Source: Eremophila alpestris peregrina
Taxonomy: Eukaryota > Chordata > Aves > Passeriformes > Alaudidae
DNA length: 64,000 nucleotides
NCBI GenBank assembly: GCA_009792885.1
Contig: WMCF01000151.1
Location: 78,033-142,032 of the forward strand
Direction of reading: 5' to 3'
This document shows, piece after piece, positions 35,527-45,961 of this stretch. The notes under the pieces were generated by a model. It saw only the letters and a list, made by a program, of their open reading frames with translations, ran no database searches and had not been told where the DNA came from. Each line of letters starts with the position of its first letter. Position 1 is the first letter of the stretch. The position numbers and the translations under genes are program-made.

Positions 35527-35906
35527 CAAGCTATGCTTCAACTCCAGCTCGCCTCCGCCCTTCCTTCGCTGCCCCGGGGAAAACTGAGGCACGGCGCCCA
35601 ACCGGGGAGAACACGGGTGTCCCAACAGAGGAGGGCACTGGGGGGCACCGGGGAGAGCAGAGCTCTGCCAGGCAGTGGGCACCCACCACCCCAGAGGAGG
35701 GACCCCCGCCCATGGCTGCTCATGGCCCGGATGAGGAGGGTGACAGCTGGGACCCCGCAGGGTGCACCGCCAGCCCCAGGCGGGACCGCGGGGCGGCGGG
35801 GAGAGGACATGGGTGGGGGCAGCCGTGGTTCACGTGAGGGTTCAGAGCTGCTGCCACTTCCTCTGTTTCCGGACCTTGGCCACGGAACTTCAACACCTCG
35901 TGTGCG

Positions 35907-35935
35907 TGACGTCATCGCCTGGCGGTTTGACGTCA
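35907..35935. promoter_or_regulatory. Twin perfect CRE palindromes in the NFIC/SMIM24-like intergenic gap
   Basis: TGACGTCA occurs exactly at 35907-35914 and again at 35928-35935, 21 bases apart, about two helical turns. The pair lies between the convergent 3' ends of NFIC and the SMIM24-like gene, not at a recognised promoter. CREB/ATF family binding is the known function of this octamer. Confidence 0.55.
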
Positions 35936-36239
35936 CGGACCTCACCCCGTAGGTCCCTGTCCCCAAGCACAACTCAGGACAGCCATGGAGGCGAGACCCC
36001 CCCCCACCCCCCTCGGTGCTCCCCAACTCCCCGTGTCCCCTCTTTGCCCACCCCTCGCCCCGGGGTGGTCGGGCAGCGATGTGGCCGGAGACCGGCTCTC
36101 GCCCTGCCGAAGTCGCTGAGGTCAGGCAGCTTGGAACTTGCTATTGTCCCCTGCCCTAGTGGCACCCAGGGGTGGCGGACAGCCCCCTCTCCAGCACGGT
36201 GACACAAGACGCTTGACATCGGGGTAGGCTGGGGAAATC

Positions 36240-36245
36240 TTTACT
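36240..36245 (-). terminator. Possible polyadenylation signal of the SMIM24-like gene
   Basis: On the minus strand this reads AGTAAA, a known weak variant, about 300 bases past the stop codon at 36542. No canonical AATAAA was seen closer. Confidence 0.3.
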
Positions 36246-36541
36246 GGGCGCGTCTGGGGAGGGGTCTGTCCTCGTCCCTCCGGGACCCCCCGCCAGTCCA
36301 GGGCTGGGGGACACGGGGAGGCCCCACTGCCGTCCCCGGCCGCCAGCCTGCCGGCTCCGCTCCGGCGAGCGGGTGATCCGCGCCGGGTCTTGGTCACAGC
36401 CGGGGCGGCCGCGGGGCGGGAGGTGCCACGGTGGCCGCGGCTGTCGTCGAAACCCGGCGCGGATTCCATCCCCACGGACGGGGTGAGGGTGCGGCGCCCC
36501 TCAGAGGTGCTCCGAAGCGGGCAGAGAGGCGCGGGGGGGAC

Positions 36542-37555
36542 TCAGAGGGACGTGGCCTTGCTCTGCTGCTTGTCGTCACTCAGCTCGTCCAAGTCCTCAG
36601 CCGCCGGGTTGACGTGGCCGGAGCGCCCCAGCCTGCGGGAGGGAGGGAACGTCGGTCAGCCGGCACCGAGGCCATCCCAGGGACACGTCCCACGGTACGG
36701 CCGCCTCCGGCCATGCCAAGGGCGCACAGCCACCATGGCACAGCCGGAACATGGGAATCCAAGCCCCGGTGGGGTTGGCGGCGGCGGTTCTGGTGCCGCC
36801 CCGCGGCACCCAGGCGGTGGTTGGTACCTGTCAGCCGCCACGGTCTCCGGGAAGTCGTTCTCCTTCCTGCAAGGGAAGAGAGGCTGAACAGTGCCCGGGG
36901 ACAACCCTGCTCTCAGCCCATGGTAACTTTCCACGCAGTCTTCCCCTGGCCCCCGCACCAATCCAACCTGTGCCTCCTGAGATTCCAGAGCCGGTTAATG
37001 AGCAGCATCACGAAGACGACGAAGAGGAAGACGACGACGGCCGTGAGGCCAATGAGCCACGGCTGCAGCACCTTGGGGCCCGTGCCTGCATGGCCAGGGT
37101 AGGGAAGGGAAAAGATGGGGATGAGGACAGCTTCAGGGGAGCCCTGGCCTTCAGGGGATGGGACCCTTCCATGAGATGGGACACCACCCCCCCCCCAATG
37201 GAATGGGACATTGGCAGACACTCACTGTTCCCCTTTCCCTCTGTCCCTTGAGTACAAAGGAAGCCACCCCCAACACAGCTCACCTGCCCCAGCACAGTGG
37301 GCAGCATATGGGTGGCTCCAGATCTTTCTGCTCTGCCCCCAAAAGTTACTGTTGGAGCACTGGGACAGACCAACCCCACTGGAAAGGCCTCCCAGGGGCT
37401 GATCTGATGCCTGGGGGAGGCCTGGCCACCTCCCCAAGCACCCCAGGGCACAGGTGGTACAGAGGGTCACAGGGGTACCTACCAGCCTGTCCCTGGGCGG
37501 TGGCAGCGAGGATGAGCAGGACCAGGAGCGAGAGGGGCTGCAAGGGCTTTGGCAT
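36542..37555 (-). CDS. SMIM24: SMIM24-like small integral membrane protein (PDZK1IP1/MAP17 family)
   Basis: Four coding exons on the minus strand: 37555-37483, 37085-36968, 36866-36828, 36632-36542 (stop TGA). All borders are GT-AG and phases join cleanly, giving 106 residues. Residues 1-23 are a signal peptide (MPKPLQPLSLLVLLILAATA). Then comes the family signature LQPWLIGLTAVVVFLFVVFV with a single membrane span at about 34-54 and NRLW directly after it, as in PDZK1IP1 and SMIM24. The cytoplasmic tail is acidic and charged and ends ATSL, a class I PDZ-binding motif; human relatives also end in a PDZ ligand. Position between NFIC and DOHH is the position of human SMIM24, which decides the name within the family. 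Function in this family is linked to PDZ scaffolds in epithelia; for this protein that is inference. The tail is shorter than in human SMIM24 and lacks its lysine-rich stretch. Confidence 0.82.
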
Positions 37556-37649
37556 TTTTGGGCGGAGGGCTGGGGCACGTCCAGATCTGGCTCCTGAAGG
37601 TGAGCTTCTGTTCTCTGCTGCTATCATGCCTGCACTCTGCACCCAGGAC

Positions 37650-37675
37650 AACGGGCGTCTTTATTGGCTCCAAGA
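37650..37675 (-). promoter_or_regulatory. CCAAT plus TATA-like element upstream of the SMIM24-like gene
   Basis: On the minus strand the sequence reads GAGCCAATAAAGACG about 110 bases upstream of the start codon: a CCAAT box fused to an ATAAAG TATA-like element. No CpG island is present, consistent with a tissue-restricted promoter. Confidence 0.3.
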
Positions 37676-38985
37676 GGACAAAAAGGCACCAAGCACCATG
37701 GAAACCTGGCTCCTGTCACCCCTGGGAGTGGTACCGCTCCCCTGGCTCAGGCACCGGCACCCCACAGCACTCAGTGGCCACCAGCTCCAGGACCACAGTG
37801 GCAAAGGACAGGCATGTTCCTGTGCCCAGGACTGGGGACCATCCCCTGGGTAGGCAGGTGGATGGAGGGAGAGACAGGTGGGCGGGTGGGTGGGTGCACT
37901 GGTGGAGGAACAGATGGGTGATGGGGTGGAGAAGTACCCACCCTGCCTGGTTCCCCCTATCCCTGCTGGCAGGGGCAGATCCCACAGGGATGGGGCAGTA
38001 CAGAGGGGTGGGCAATACCAGGCCACCCCCAGCCCTCCCCTGGGCACAAGCCAGCTGCCCCCAGACAATCCCAGCTGAGACTCCATCATGTCCTCAGGGT
38101 GTGAGTGCCTACATAGTGTCAAGAGTGAAATACTGACAGGGTTAGCTCAGGGAAACCATGGCAAGGAGCCCCCCCACCAGGGCACAAGGAAAACTGAAGC
38201 AGAGGGTGGCCAGCAGCACCCCAGGGAGGGACAGTGGACTTTGGCAGGGCCACCGTGCCTGTGGCAATTCCTCAAGGGGTGAAGAAGGAGACTGGGGGGG
38301 ACAAGGATACAGCCTCAGCCTGGGTTTAAGAGAGGGGGTGCAGGTCCATAAAAGAGCCCCCATCCCCAGTGCCCTCACCCAGAACCCAGGTGAGGCTTCA
38401 GGGTGCTTTATCCCCTAAGAGTGGTTTGGAGCCACCTGCGGGTGCCTCTGAGCATGGTCTGGCAGTGCCAAGGCACGGAGAGGGTGGTGGGGGCACAGCC
38501 AGCCTCAGCATCCAGCTGTCCATCTGTCTGTCCCTACCCATGAGTCCATGCTGACTTGGCCCATCCAGAGGTGTATCAGTATTTCCATGTGCACGTGTGC
38601 ACCCATGTCTGTGCCCCCTGCCACTACTGGCTGTGCACCCACACCATGAGTTTGCACCCCCAAGCACCCACCCTTTTACACCCATGTGCCCATGGCTAGG
38701 GGTGGCATGGCTGTGCCAAGGGGTGTCGTTACCCCAGGCAAAGGTTGGGATGTCCCAGCCCTGCCACCCCCTGCGCAGTGCTGGGCCAAGGGGCTCGCAG
38801 GGCTGGGGCAGGTGGCTTAATTGACATTACAACCCAAGGGGAGCCCCAAGAGCAGTGCTAGGGCTAGGCAGGAAGGGGGAGGCTGTGTGCCAGTGCTGGG
38901 TAGTGCCTATGGCCAGGGCCATGCTGTGACTCAATGGTCAGGCAGGGCTGCAGGGTCCTGCTGGTGGCAGGGCTGTTCCCTGGCC

Positions 38986-39565
38986 CTAGAAGAACCTCTT
39001 CTCAGGGGAGTCAGCAAAGGAGATGGAGCTGCGTGGAGCGAGCAGCCCCAGTGGGGTGTCCATGCCAGGCAGGATGCTGGTGCCTTCATCCTCCGCTGCC
39101 TTCTCCACCAGCAACTCATCCTTCTCCAGCCACTCTGCCTCCAGCACGACACCCTCTGTCATCCCCGCCTTCTCCTCTGGCTTGGGCCCAAATGCCCAGT
39201 CTGCAGGGGCAGAGACGGAGCTGTCAGCAGCACCAGCCCTGCCCCAGCACAGTCTCAGGTGAGGGGGATCCCCCCGGCCCCCTGCCCACCCCAAAGCCCG
39301 ACCCTATGTGTGGGTAGCACTCACCAGCGAAGTCATGCACCAGGTCCTTGATGAGGTGCCCCACGATGGCATATGCCACCACCAGCACCAGGGTTGCTGC
39401 CATCATCAGGTACAGGACATAGCGGGGCAGGCGGATGCTGTCCAGGGCGGGGGGTTTGTAGTCCACATACAGCACCCCGTCCTCCTCGGGGGGGAACTGC
39501 AGCAAGTGCCGTGGTCCCCGTGGCCCCCCAGTGCCAGGGAGGGGGATACCCCCTGCCAGGGCCAT
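38986..39565 (-). CDS. Two-exon single-pass membrane protein, family uncertain
   Basis: Exons on the minus strand are 39565-39325 and 39200-38986 (stop TAG), GT-AG borders, phase 1 junction, 151 residues. Residues 1-48 are soluble, with a Gly/Pro-rich start and the motif GVLYVDYKPPALDSIRLPRY. One hydrophobic span lies at about 49-70 (VLYLMMAATLVLVVAYAIVG). It is followed by HLIKDLVHDFADWAFGPKPEEK and an acidic C-terminal half ending DSPEKRFF. No signal peptide is seen, so a type II or tail-in-cytoplasm topology is possible. It sits between the SMIM24-like gene and DOHH. It could be the counterpart of a small integral membrane protein gene of human 19p13.3 (SMIM44 is one guess from location only). 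I do not recognise a biochemical function. Splice junctions, composition unlike surrounding noise and a clear transmembrane segment argue that it is a real gene. Confidence 0.72.
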
Positions 39566-39569
39566 GGCC

Positions 39570-41520
39570 AGCTATCCCTGCACCCCCACCCTGAGCCACA
39601 GAAGCCTCTGCCAAGCAGGGGACTGCAGGGGGGGAAGTGGCATCAGGGTCCACAAGGCTCCTCGGTGCTGGTAGATCACAGGAACAGTGGTGTCCCCATG
39701 GCTGGTGGCAGTGCCACTCAGCTGGTGACAGAGCTGTGTTGCTGAGAAGGAGCTTAGCACCTGCTAATCCAGGCACAGCCCAGCTGCCTCAGCATGGGGG
39801 ATGACCAATGGGCTCCAATGTAGGTCAGGCTTCCTAAATCCTGCCCCTTTGGGAGCACCACTGCTACCCCTGTCCCCCTGGGAGTGGGAAGTCACCTGCA
39901 GCTGGAGAACGCCCTAAGACAGGGATGGGGAGGGATGCCCGAGGTCTTTCCTCCCTCTCCTGGGCTGGGTTAAATCCCTGAGCAGGCCCCGGATCCCTGG
40001 AGCAGAGGCTGAGATCCCAGAGGACACAGCACCCTCGGAGCCAGAGGCGATGGGGATGCAGCCTCAGCCGTGGGGGCTCCCACGGGTCCCCCTCTGCTGT
40101 ACAGTGAAGCAGCCTGAGGCAAGAGGCTGCTGCCTTCCCAGATGGCTGTCACGTGTCCCCCCAGCACCCAGTATCAACTCCCCAAAGCAGAGCAGCCTGC
40201 AGAGGGCTGCAGAGTCCATGCTTCCCCCAAAAGCAATTCCCCCCCACACCAAGAGGGTGCAGGGTTCAGCCCTGGTCCCAGCTGCAGCTAGGGAGAAATT
40301 CCAAACCCTTCCCAGCACAGGCTAGACTGGGAGGGGTGAAGGTGCTGGTGGGGTTCACTGTAAAGTCAAAGCTCCACTCCAGCATCTCCCTGCTCTGCTG
40401 CACCAGGTCACCCCAGCCTCAGAAATGCATTTTAATCTAATTTTGTCTTAAAAGGTGTTTGGGGGAGCAGAGACAAATGTTGGCACAGAATGATTGGGAA
40501 ACAACCCTGCAAGGTCTGAGTGAGTTACCTGCTGGAGAACAACAGCCGAGGTGCTAAGTGGGGACAAAGCCTGACAAACTCCAGGGTGCTGGAGCCGTTC
40601 CAAGAAAGGAACAGTGGAAGTGGTAACATGGCCTGGGGGAAATCATCCATCTCACTGACCTGGGCATGAATACGGACACAGGGACACACCAGAGCCTAAA
40701 GTGCCAGCTGGGTCCTGCCCATCACCCACGGAGGGTGAGAGAAGGGGGACAACCAACCCATAACAGCTGCTGACTCCAAACAGTGTGAAAACATCAGATG
40801 TTTGTCCCCAGAGCTGGGGAACTGCCTCTCACCCTCCACATCACACACAAGGTGACCCTACCCACAGCACTCGGGCACGTGTTGCTGACTCTCAGTGTGT
40901 ACAGGTGACCAAAACTGGTCACATCTTGACTAAGAGTCCTTTCCATGGGGTCCTGAACCGGGTCAGACTGGGCCATGGCCAGGGCTGCCCCTTGGCTGTG
41001 TCCCCGAGCACCAGAGCCCTAGGGATGCTGAGCTGGCTTTAGGGACTAAGAGGATTGAGCCTAGGAGTGACTCACAGGGAGCCCTTGTCAAGGGGAAAAG
41101 GTATGCCCAGCAGGATGCCAGGCCCCACAGGGCAGTGGGGCCTACCAGGGCACCTCAGACAGCTCATCCTCCTCCCCAGGGCTGGGGGTTTCACCTCGTG
41201 CCATCAGGGACGCCACTCCCTCCTCCTCACATTGAGTCCCAGTGTGGCTGGACTCAATTTTAAATGGGGTGGGAATGCAGGGTCCTGCCCGGGGCTTGCC
41301 CCCATGGTGCTGGAGGCACTCCACATCTGGGCACAGGTAAATCACATCTCGACTCACTCCAGCTTCCTGCACCAGTGCTTTATTCCCTGCCAAACCCCAA
41401 ACCCCAGTGCCCAGGCTGGGCTGGCTGAGGGATTTGGGCGCCAGCAGCAGCCTCAGCCCTCCTGGGCCTGGTTAAACACGGGGGAAAGCCCACACAGGCT
41501 GTACCTCACCCTGCCCACCC
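39570..41520. other. Intergenic region between the 151-residue membrane protein gene and DOHH
   Basis: About 1.9 kb without a supported exon. There are short open frames on both strands but no domain, repeat or splice pattern I can defend. The stretch presumably contains the promoter of the minus-strand gene ending at 38986 and the extreme 3' end of DOHH. Confidence 0.5.
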
Positions 41521-41541
41521 TAATGGCAGCAGAAAAATCCC

Positions 41542-41547
41542 TTTATT
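41542..41547 (-). terminator. DOHH: Polyadenylation signal AATAAA (likely DOHH)
   Basis: AATAAA on the minus strand, about 640 bases beyond the DOHH stop codon. A second copy lies at 41384-41379. Either could end the transcript. Confidence 0.5.
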
Positions 41548-42182
41548 TCTTTCCTGCAGAAAAAACCCAAGCCGTATCTTCCCAACTTTGCCATGAAACA
41601 ACCCCCATCCTGGGGCAGAGGCTGCCACAGGCTCAGCTCCAGCCTGTCCCAACAGGAAAAGCCAAACCCACTGCGGGGGCGAGGAGGGCCCCGGCTCAGT
41701 ACCAGCACTGAAAGCAATTTCAAAGCATCCTAACACCATAGCCCACAAGAGCGGGTGCCCAAAGCCCATCCTAGCCCCCAGCAAAGCTCAGCTGGGGAGA
41801 ATGGAGCTGCTGATGTCGTAGCAACCAACCCAGGGCAGGCCCAAACCATGCAGAGCCACAGCAGGCTCTGACGTGCCAAGCACAGCCCACCTGGTCCAAG
41901 CCCCAAGCCACACTGCGGGCAGGCAGTGCTGATCCTGGCAGGGAAAAGGGGCAGATCCAGGAAACAGTGGCTGGCAAGGAGTGATGGGGAGGCAAGTAGC
42001 AGCTCAGCCTGGATTTGGAGAGAAAAGGTGGTTGTAATTGTGCCAGAGAGCAAACCCAGTTCCTCCTCCAGCTCTGTGAGGCAAGGCACGAATCCACACC
42101 AACAGAGGCAACCGTGAAAGCGCCATTGGCAGCAGGAGGGGGTGGGAGGCAGCACACCCACCTCAGTGCCCCCAGTCCAGGC

Positions 42183-44442
42183 TTAGGAGGAGGCCTGCAG
42201 CTTGCAGAGCCCGTCGGCGTACTGGAACTGGGCGCCGTTCTCGTACTCGTACATGTCCAGGGCCACCTGGCAGCTCTCGCGCACCACGCGTTCCTCGTCG
42301 CCGGCGAAGGCGCGCAGGGCCTGCAGGCAGGAGGGCCGGGCGATGGAGCCCAGCGCCTCGGCGCACTCGTGCCGCACCATGGGGCTCTCGGCGCGGCTGC
42401 GCAGCGCGGCCGTCAGCTGAGGGACGCACGCCTCGTCCTGCAGCTGCCCCAGCACGTACCCGATCTCGTGGCGGAACAGCGCGCTGCCGCAGCGCAGCCC
42501 TGCGGGAGTGGGGACAGTCAACCAGGGTGCCCCAAAATGTACCAGGATGCCCCAAAACACACCAGGATGCCTGGATGGAGCTCTCATCTGAAAACTGGGG
42601 ATGCCAAGGGTCACTGCCCCAGCCCCTGTACAGGAAGGGGTGTCCCACCCTGCTCCCCGATTCCACCCAGATCCCTGCCCTCTCCCAGTCCCTCCTTTGA
42701 TGGCAGCACCTGCCCCCCTGCACAGCTGCTGCCCTGCACCTGCCCAGGTTCTGCCCCACCACACAATGTTCCAGAGCATGGACGCATGGCCAGGACTCCA
42801 GCCCTCCGGGACCAAGCAACTAGAGCAGGAGCTGACAGATCCCATCCTAGGGATCTCAGCAGTCCCAGGTGGCTGGAGAGCCTGATCCACTTCCTTTGGG
42901 TTGGGGGTGGGTCCACACAGCTCCTGGGCTGTGGTCTGCCCCTTTCCCACTCAGGGGACATTCCACTCTTCAGAACCATTCTCAAAGCGACCCTTGACTC
43001 TCCAGGCCAGGAGAGCAGGACCCCAAAAACCCTGGGCCAGGTCTGACAATGGGGCTGGTCCAGCTGGTCCCAGATCACCATCACAGCCAGTGCCCTCCCT
43101 CCCTCAGGGAAGGGGGCCTGGAGGGTGGCAAGGGAGCTCTGGAACACCAGAGACCACCCAGCACTCTGTAACGTGGCAGGGAACAGGAGCCCAAGACACA
43201 AACACGTGAGAGTAGCTCTGGCAGTCCTGGAAGGGCTCATCCCAGATTAGTCTGGGCAGACCCACAGCAAGGACAGGCCCTTACCTTCTGCCAGTGCTAG
43301 CACAGCAGCCTGGCTCCCCACGTTCCGCAGGGCAAACATGGCCCGGTAGCGGTCAAACAGTTCCTGGGACTCATCCAGGAGGATCTCCCGGAGCTTGCCA
43401 ACATCTGTCTCCTCAGCAGGGGGAGCAGGATCTACAGAGAGGTATGGGCTGGTGCCTGACTTCTCCTTGTTGTTCTGCAGCCACTCCAACCTCCTCACGG
43501 CCAGCTGACAAGTCTCTGCCACCTGTGGGTACAGGGACAGGGCCCTCGCTGTAGAACAGCACTGGACAGTGCCAGGAGAAGCCCAGCATGCAGCAGGATG
43601 TCACTGTGATGCCCCCACCCACCTGCCTGGGCAGGACCTGCCTTGCCCTCCAAGACCAGCAGTACTGCATCCCAGAAGAAATGACCCCTCAGGAACCTCA
43701 CCTCGACCACAGGATCCTGGGAATAGCGTTTCAGGATATCCAGCACGTCAGGGTTCCCAATAGCACCCAGGGCTTCACCTGAAGGATGGATCAGGATGTT
43801 ATCAGGGTGTCTGTATGAGAAGAATCCTGCTGTGTCCTCTGGCAACACCTTGCCTTGCTCTAAAGCACAGACACAGGCCTAATTGATTGATCCCAAATGG
43901 GGCTAACATGGACACTGGCAGCATTGACTGATTACAAACAAGACAAACATGACAGGAGAAGCCTGGCCAGCAGGAACAGCAGGGCCTGGTCAACCTGTCT
44001 GTCAGGTCTAGCCAGGTGAAGTGGTGAGATGTTATGTGACTCAGGGTTTGACACCCAAGCCGGATCAAGCCCCCAAAAGCTGTTCTGTACAGTGGGGGAA
44101 GCCTCCAAGCCCCACCTGCCAGCCAGCCCCTTCCCATGCCCCTAGAGCCGCAGGAGCTGCCGCCGTACCTGCCTCGTGTCTGACCATGGCCTCCTGGGCC
44201 GTGTCCTCCAGCACGCGGATGAGCACCGGGATGGCCGCCTCGTCCTGCATCTGGCCCAAGCAATAGGCCAGCTCGTGCTTCAGCAGCGCCGAGCTGTCCC
44301 CAAAGGCGCGGCTGATCCAGTCCACGGCCGCGCGGCCGCCCAAGTTCCGCAGGGTGAAGAGAGCCCGGAACCGGGCGGGCAGGGGCTGCGCCGCGTCCAC
44401 CAGCGTGCGGCCGATGGCCTCCACCTCCTGCTCCGTCACCAT
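42183..44442 (-). CDS. DOHH: Deoxyhypusine hydroxylase
   Basis: Deoxyhypusine hydroxylase is a cytosolic di-iron enzyme that hydroxylates deoxyhypusine on eIF5A, the last step of hypusine formation. Coding exons on the minus strand: 44442-44169, 43778-43702, 43522-43285, 42499-42183 (stop TAA), all GT-AG with matching phases, 301 residues against 302 in human. The start MVTEQEVEAIG and the run LQARFRALFTLR-like sequence match the family; an upstream in-frame ATG is ignored because it lies before the conserved start. The protein is two sets of HEAT-like repeats carrying four His-Glu iron ligands, all present: H56-E57, H89-E90, H207-E208, H240-E241. The central linker contains PYLSVDPAPPAEE. 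A noncoding exon 1 (ending 44792) precedes the coding exon, which starts at 44497. No break or odd residue was seen, so the enzyme should be active. Confidence 0.97.
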
Positions 44443-44791
44443 GGCGCGGGCGGGTACAGACACTGCGGACTCTGGGGAGGGCTCCTCGGTCACACTCCTG
44501 CGTCCGGGACAGGGAGTCAAGGCACACCCTCAGAGGCCAGGGGTCCCGTGGCCGGGGGCAGGGCGGGCGGGAAGGGCCGCGGCCCAGCCTGTGCCGGAGA
44601 ACCGGACCGACCCCACAGCGCGTGTCCGTACTCGGTTTCACCGCGTACCCGGGACGGACCTAGACCCCCTGCCGGAATCGCGCCACATGGAGCCACCGGG
44701 CCAGCGGAACCGGGGCCCGGGAGGAGCAGCTCGGGCCGGGGGATACCAGGAGAATTAGGGGAGGGCCCGGCGCTGCCGGCACTGCACTCAC

Positions 44792-44830
44792 CGCGCGCCG
44801 CCATCTTGATGCTCCGCCACGTGAGCGCCC
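44792..44830 (-). promoter_or_regulatory. DOHH: DOHH first exon and promoter core: TISU/YY1 element and E-box
   Basis: On the minus strand CAAGATGGCGGC (about 44808-44797) matches the TISU/YY1 consensus exactly. An E-box CACGTG lies just upstream at 44818-44823. The exon ends at 44792 with donor GTGAGT and would splice to the acceptor before 44497. The surrounding region (44400-44960) is a CpG island. Confidence 0.65.
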
Positions 44831-44867
44831 GGCGGCGGCGTCTGCGCAATACGTACGGACGGGGCCG

Positions 44868-44910
44868 CCGCGAGGGGGCGCTGCTGTTCCCGTCCGCCAG
44901 GGGGCGCTGC
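44868..44910 (+). promoter_or_regulatory. Two tandem CTCF-type motifs beside the DOHH promoter
   Basis: CCGCGAGGGGGCGCTGC at 44868-44884 and CCGCCAGGGGGCGCTGC at 44894-44910 both fit the CTCF core consensus, in the same orientation, 26 bases apart. They lie between the DOHH start site and a minisatellite. CTCF sites of this form act as insulators and loop anchors in vertebrates. Confidence 0.65.
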
Positions 44911-44989
44911 GGGACGGGCAGGGGCCGCTGCCCACCATGGCCGGGGCAGGGATCCAAGAGCCGGGCAGGGACTGGGGAACTGAACCTTA

Positions 44990-45480
44990 GACCAGGAGAG
45001 GGGCCAGGGGTGCCAGGCTGGGCAAACCCCTCCAGAGAGGGGCCAGGGTGTTCCAAGGAGGGCAAAGTTCCTCCCTCTGGAGAGGGGCAGGGGGTGCCAG
45101 GCAGGGCAAACCCCACCCTGGAAGGGCAAGACAGTGCCAGGCTGGGCAAACACCTCTGGAGAGAGGCTGGGATGCCAGGCTGGGCAAGGCCCACCCTGAG
45201 AGGGGCCTGGGGCTGTTCCAGGCTGGGCGAAATCCCACCAGAGAGGGTTTGGGCACTGCCAGGCTAGGCAAACCCCCACCCTGAGAGGGACCTGGGGTGC
45301 AAGAGTGGACAAAATCCCTCAGGAGAGGAGGCAGGGGTGCCAGGCTGGGGAAAAACCCACTGGAGAAGAGCCATGGGTGCTAGGCTGGGCAAACCCCTCC
45401 AGAGAGGGCCTCAGAGTGTTCTAGGCTGAACAAACCTCTCCGGAGAGGGGCTGGGGGTGCCAGGCTGGACAAACCCTCAG
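44990..45480 (+). repeat. Minisatellite upstream of DOHH
   Basis: About ten diverged tandem units of roughly 45-55 bases, each carrying GGTGCCAGGCTGGGCAAACCC followed by a CTCCAGAGAGGGGCC-like segment. It begins about 80 bases beyond the CTCF-type motifs and ends about 480 bases before the stop codon of the next minus-strand gene. Confidence 0.88.
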
Positions 45481-45961
45481 GACAACACATCCCTGCGTTT
45501 GTGGATGCAGCTTAATTCCAGACTGGTGTCAGCCCTTGCAAGTCACTGCTCCACCTCTTCCTTCCCTTTCCTTCCCACGTGTGTTTACACAGCAAGTTTC
45601 AAACCTTCAAAGGACTTTTGCCTTATTTCAAGGCTCCTGCTGATTTTGGCCTAATGGAGAGGCCTTGAGACAGAGGAAATGGAGATCCCAGCAGCGTGCC
45701 CCTCCCAGCCCTAATCCCCACGGTACTCCCGCAGCACACAACACACCACCAAACAGTTTAGATCCTGGGAGAGAGAATGGGCACAAAATACATTCCACTG
45801 CCTGAAACCTCCACAGCAAACACAGCACGAGCGTGACAGAGCCACCCCTCCCCACCCAGGACTGGTGTCCGCCTGGTACAGCTCATAGCACTGGGCCAGT
45901 TTGCCAGAGTCCACGGTGAGTCTGCAAGCAGGGATGTGCAGGGGAGTTGCTCTCTGGCCCA

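Larger units (their letters stand above)
29330..35540 (+). other. NFIC: NFIC 3' UTR (predicted)
   Basis: After the TAA at 29327-29329 no further gene is seen until the minus-strand gene at 36542. The sequence is unusual throughout: A-rich runs (29530-29560, 31529-31569, 35404-35520), G/T-rich runs (30700-30870, 32920-33005, 34306-34420, 35296-35390), AT dinucleotide runs (34152-34304), and a minisatellite (34470-34800). An ATTAAA at 35521-35526 gives the most distal plausible cleavage point near 35540. Mammalian NFIC mRNAs also have multi-kilobase 3' UTRs, which supports the assignment. The end is inferred; an earlier AATAAA lies near 34130 (TTATAAATAAAAC). Confidence 0.6.

Noticed and set aside
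39333..39776. 147-residue minus-strand frame overlapping the 151-residue membrane protein gene
   Set aside because: It is the other reading frame of the same exon; the hydrophobic span and splice phase support the frame beginning at 39565.
44990..45480. CRISPR-like array of regular repeats upstream of DOHH
   Set aside because: Units are diverged, contiguous and without unique spacers, and the host is a vertebrate. It is a minisatellite.
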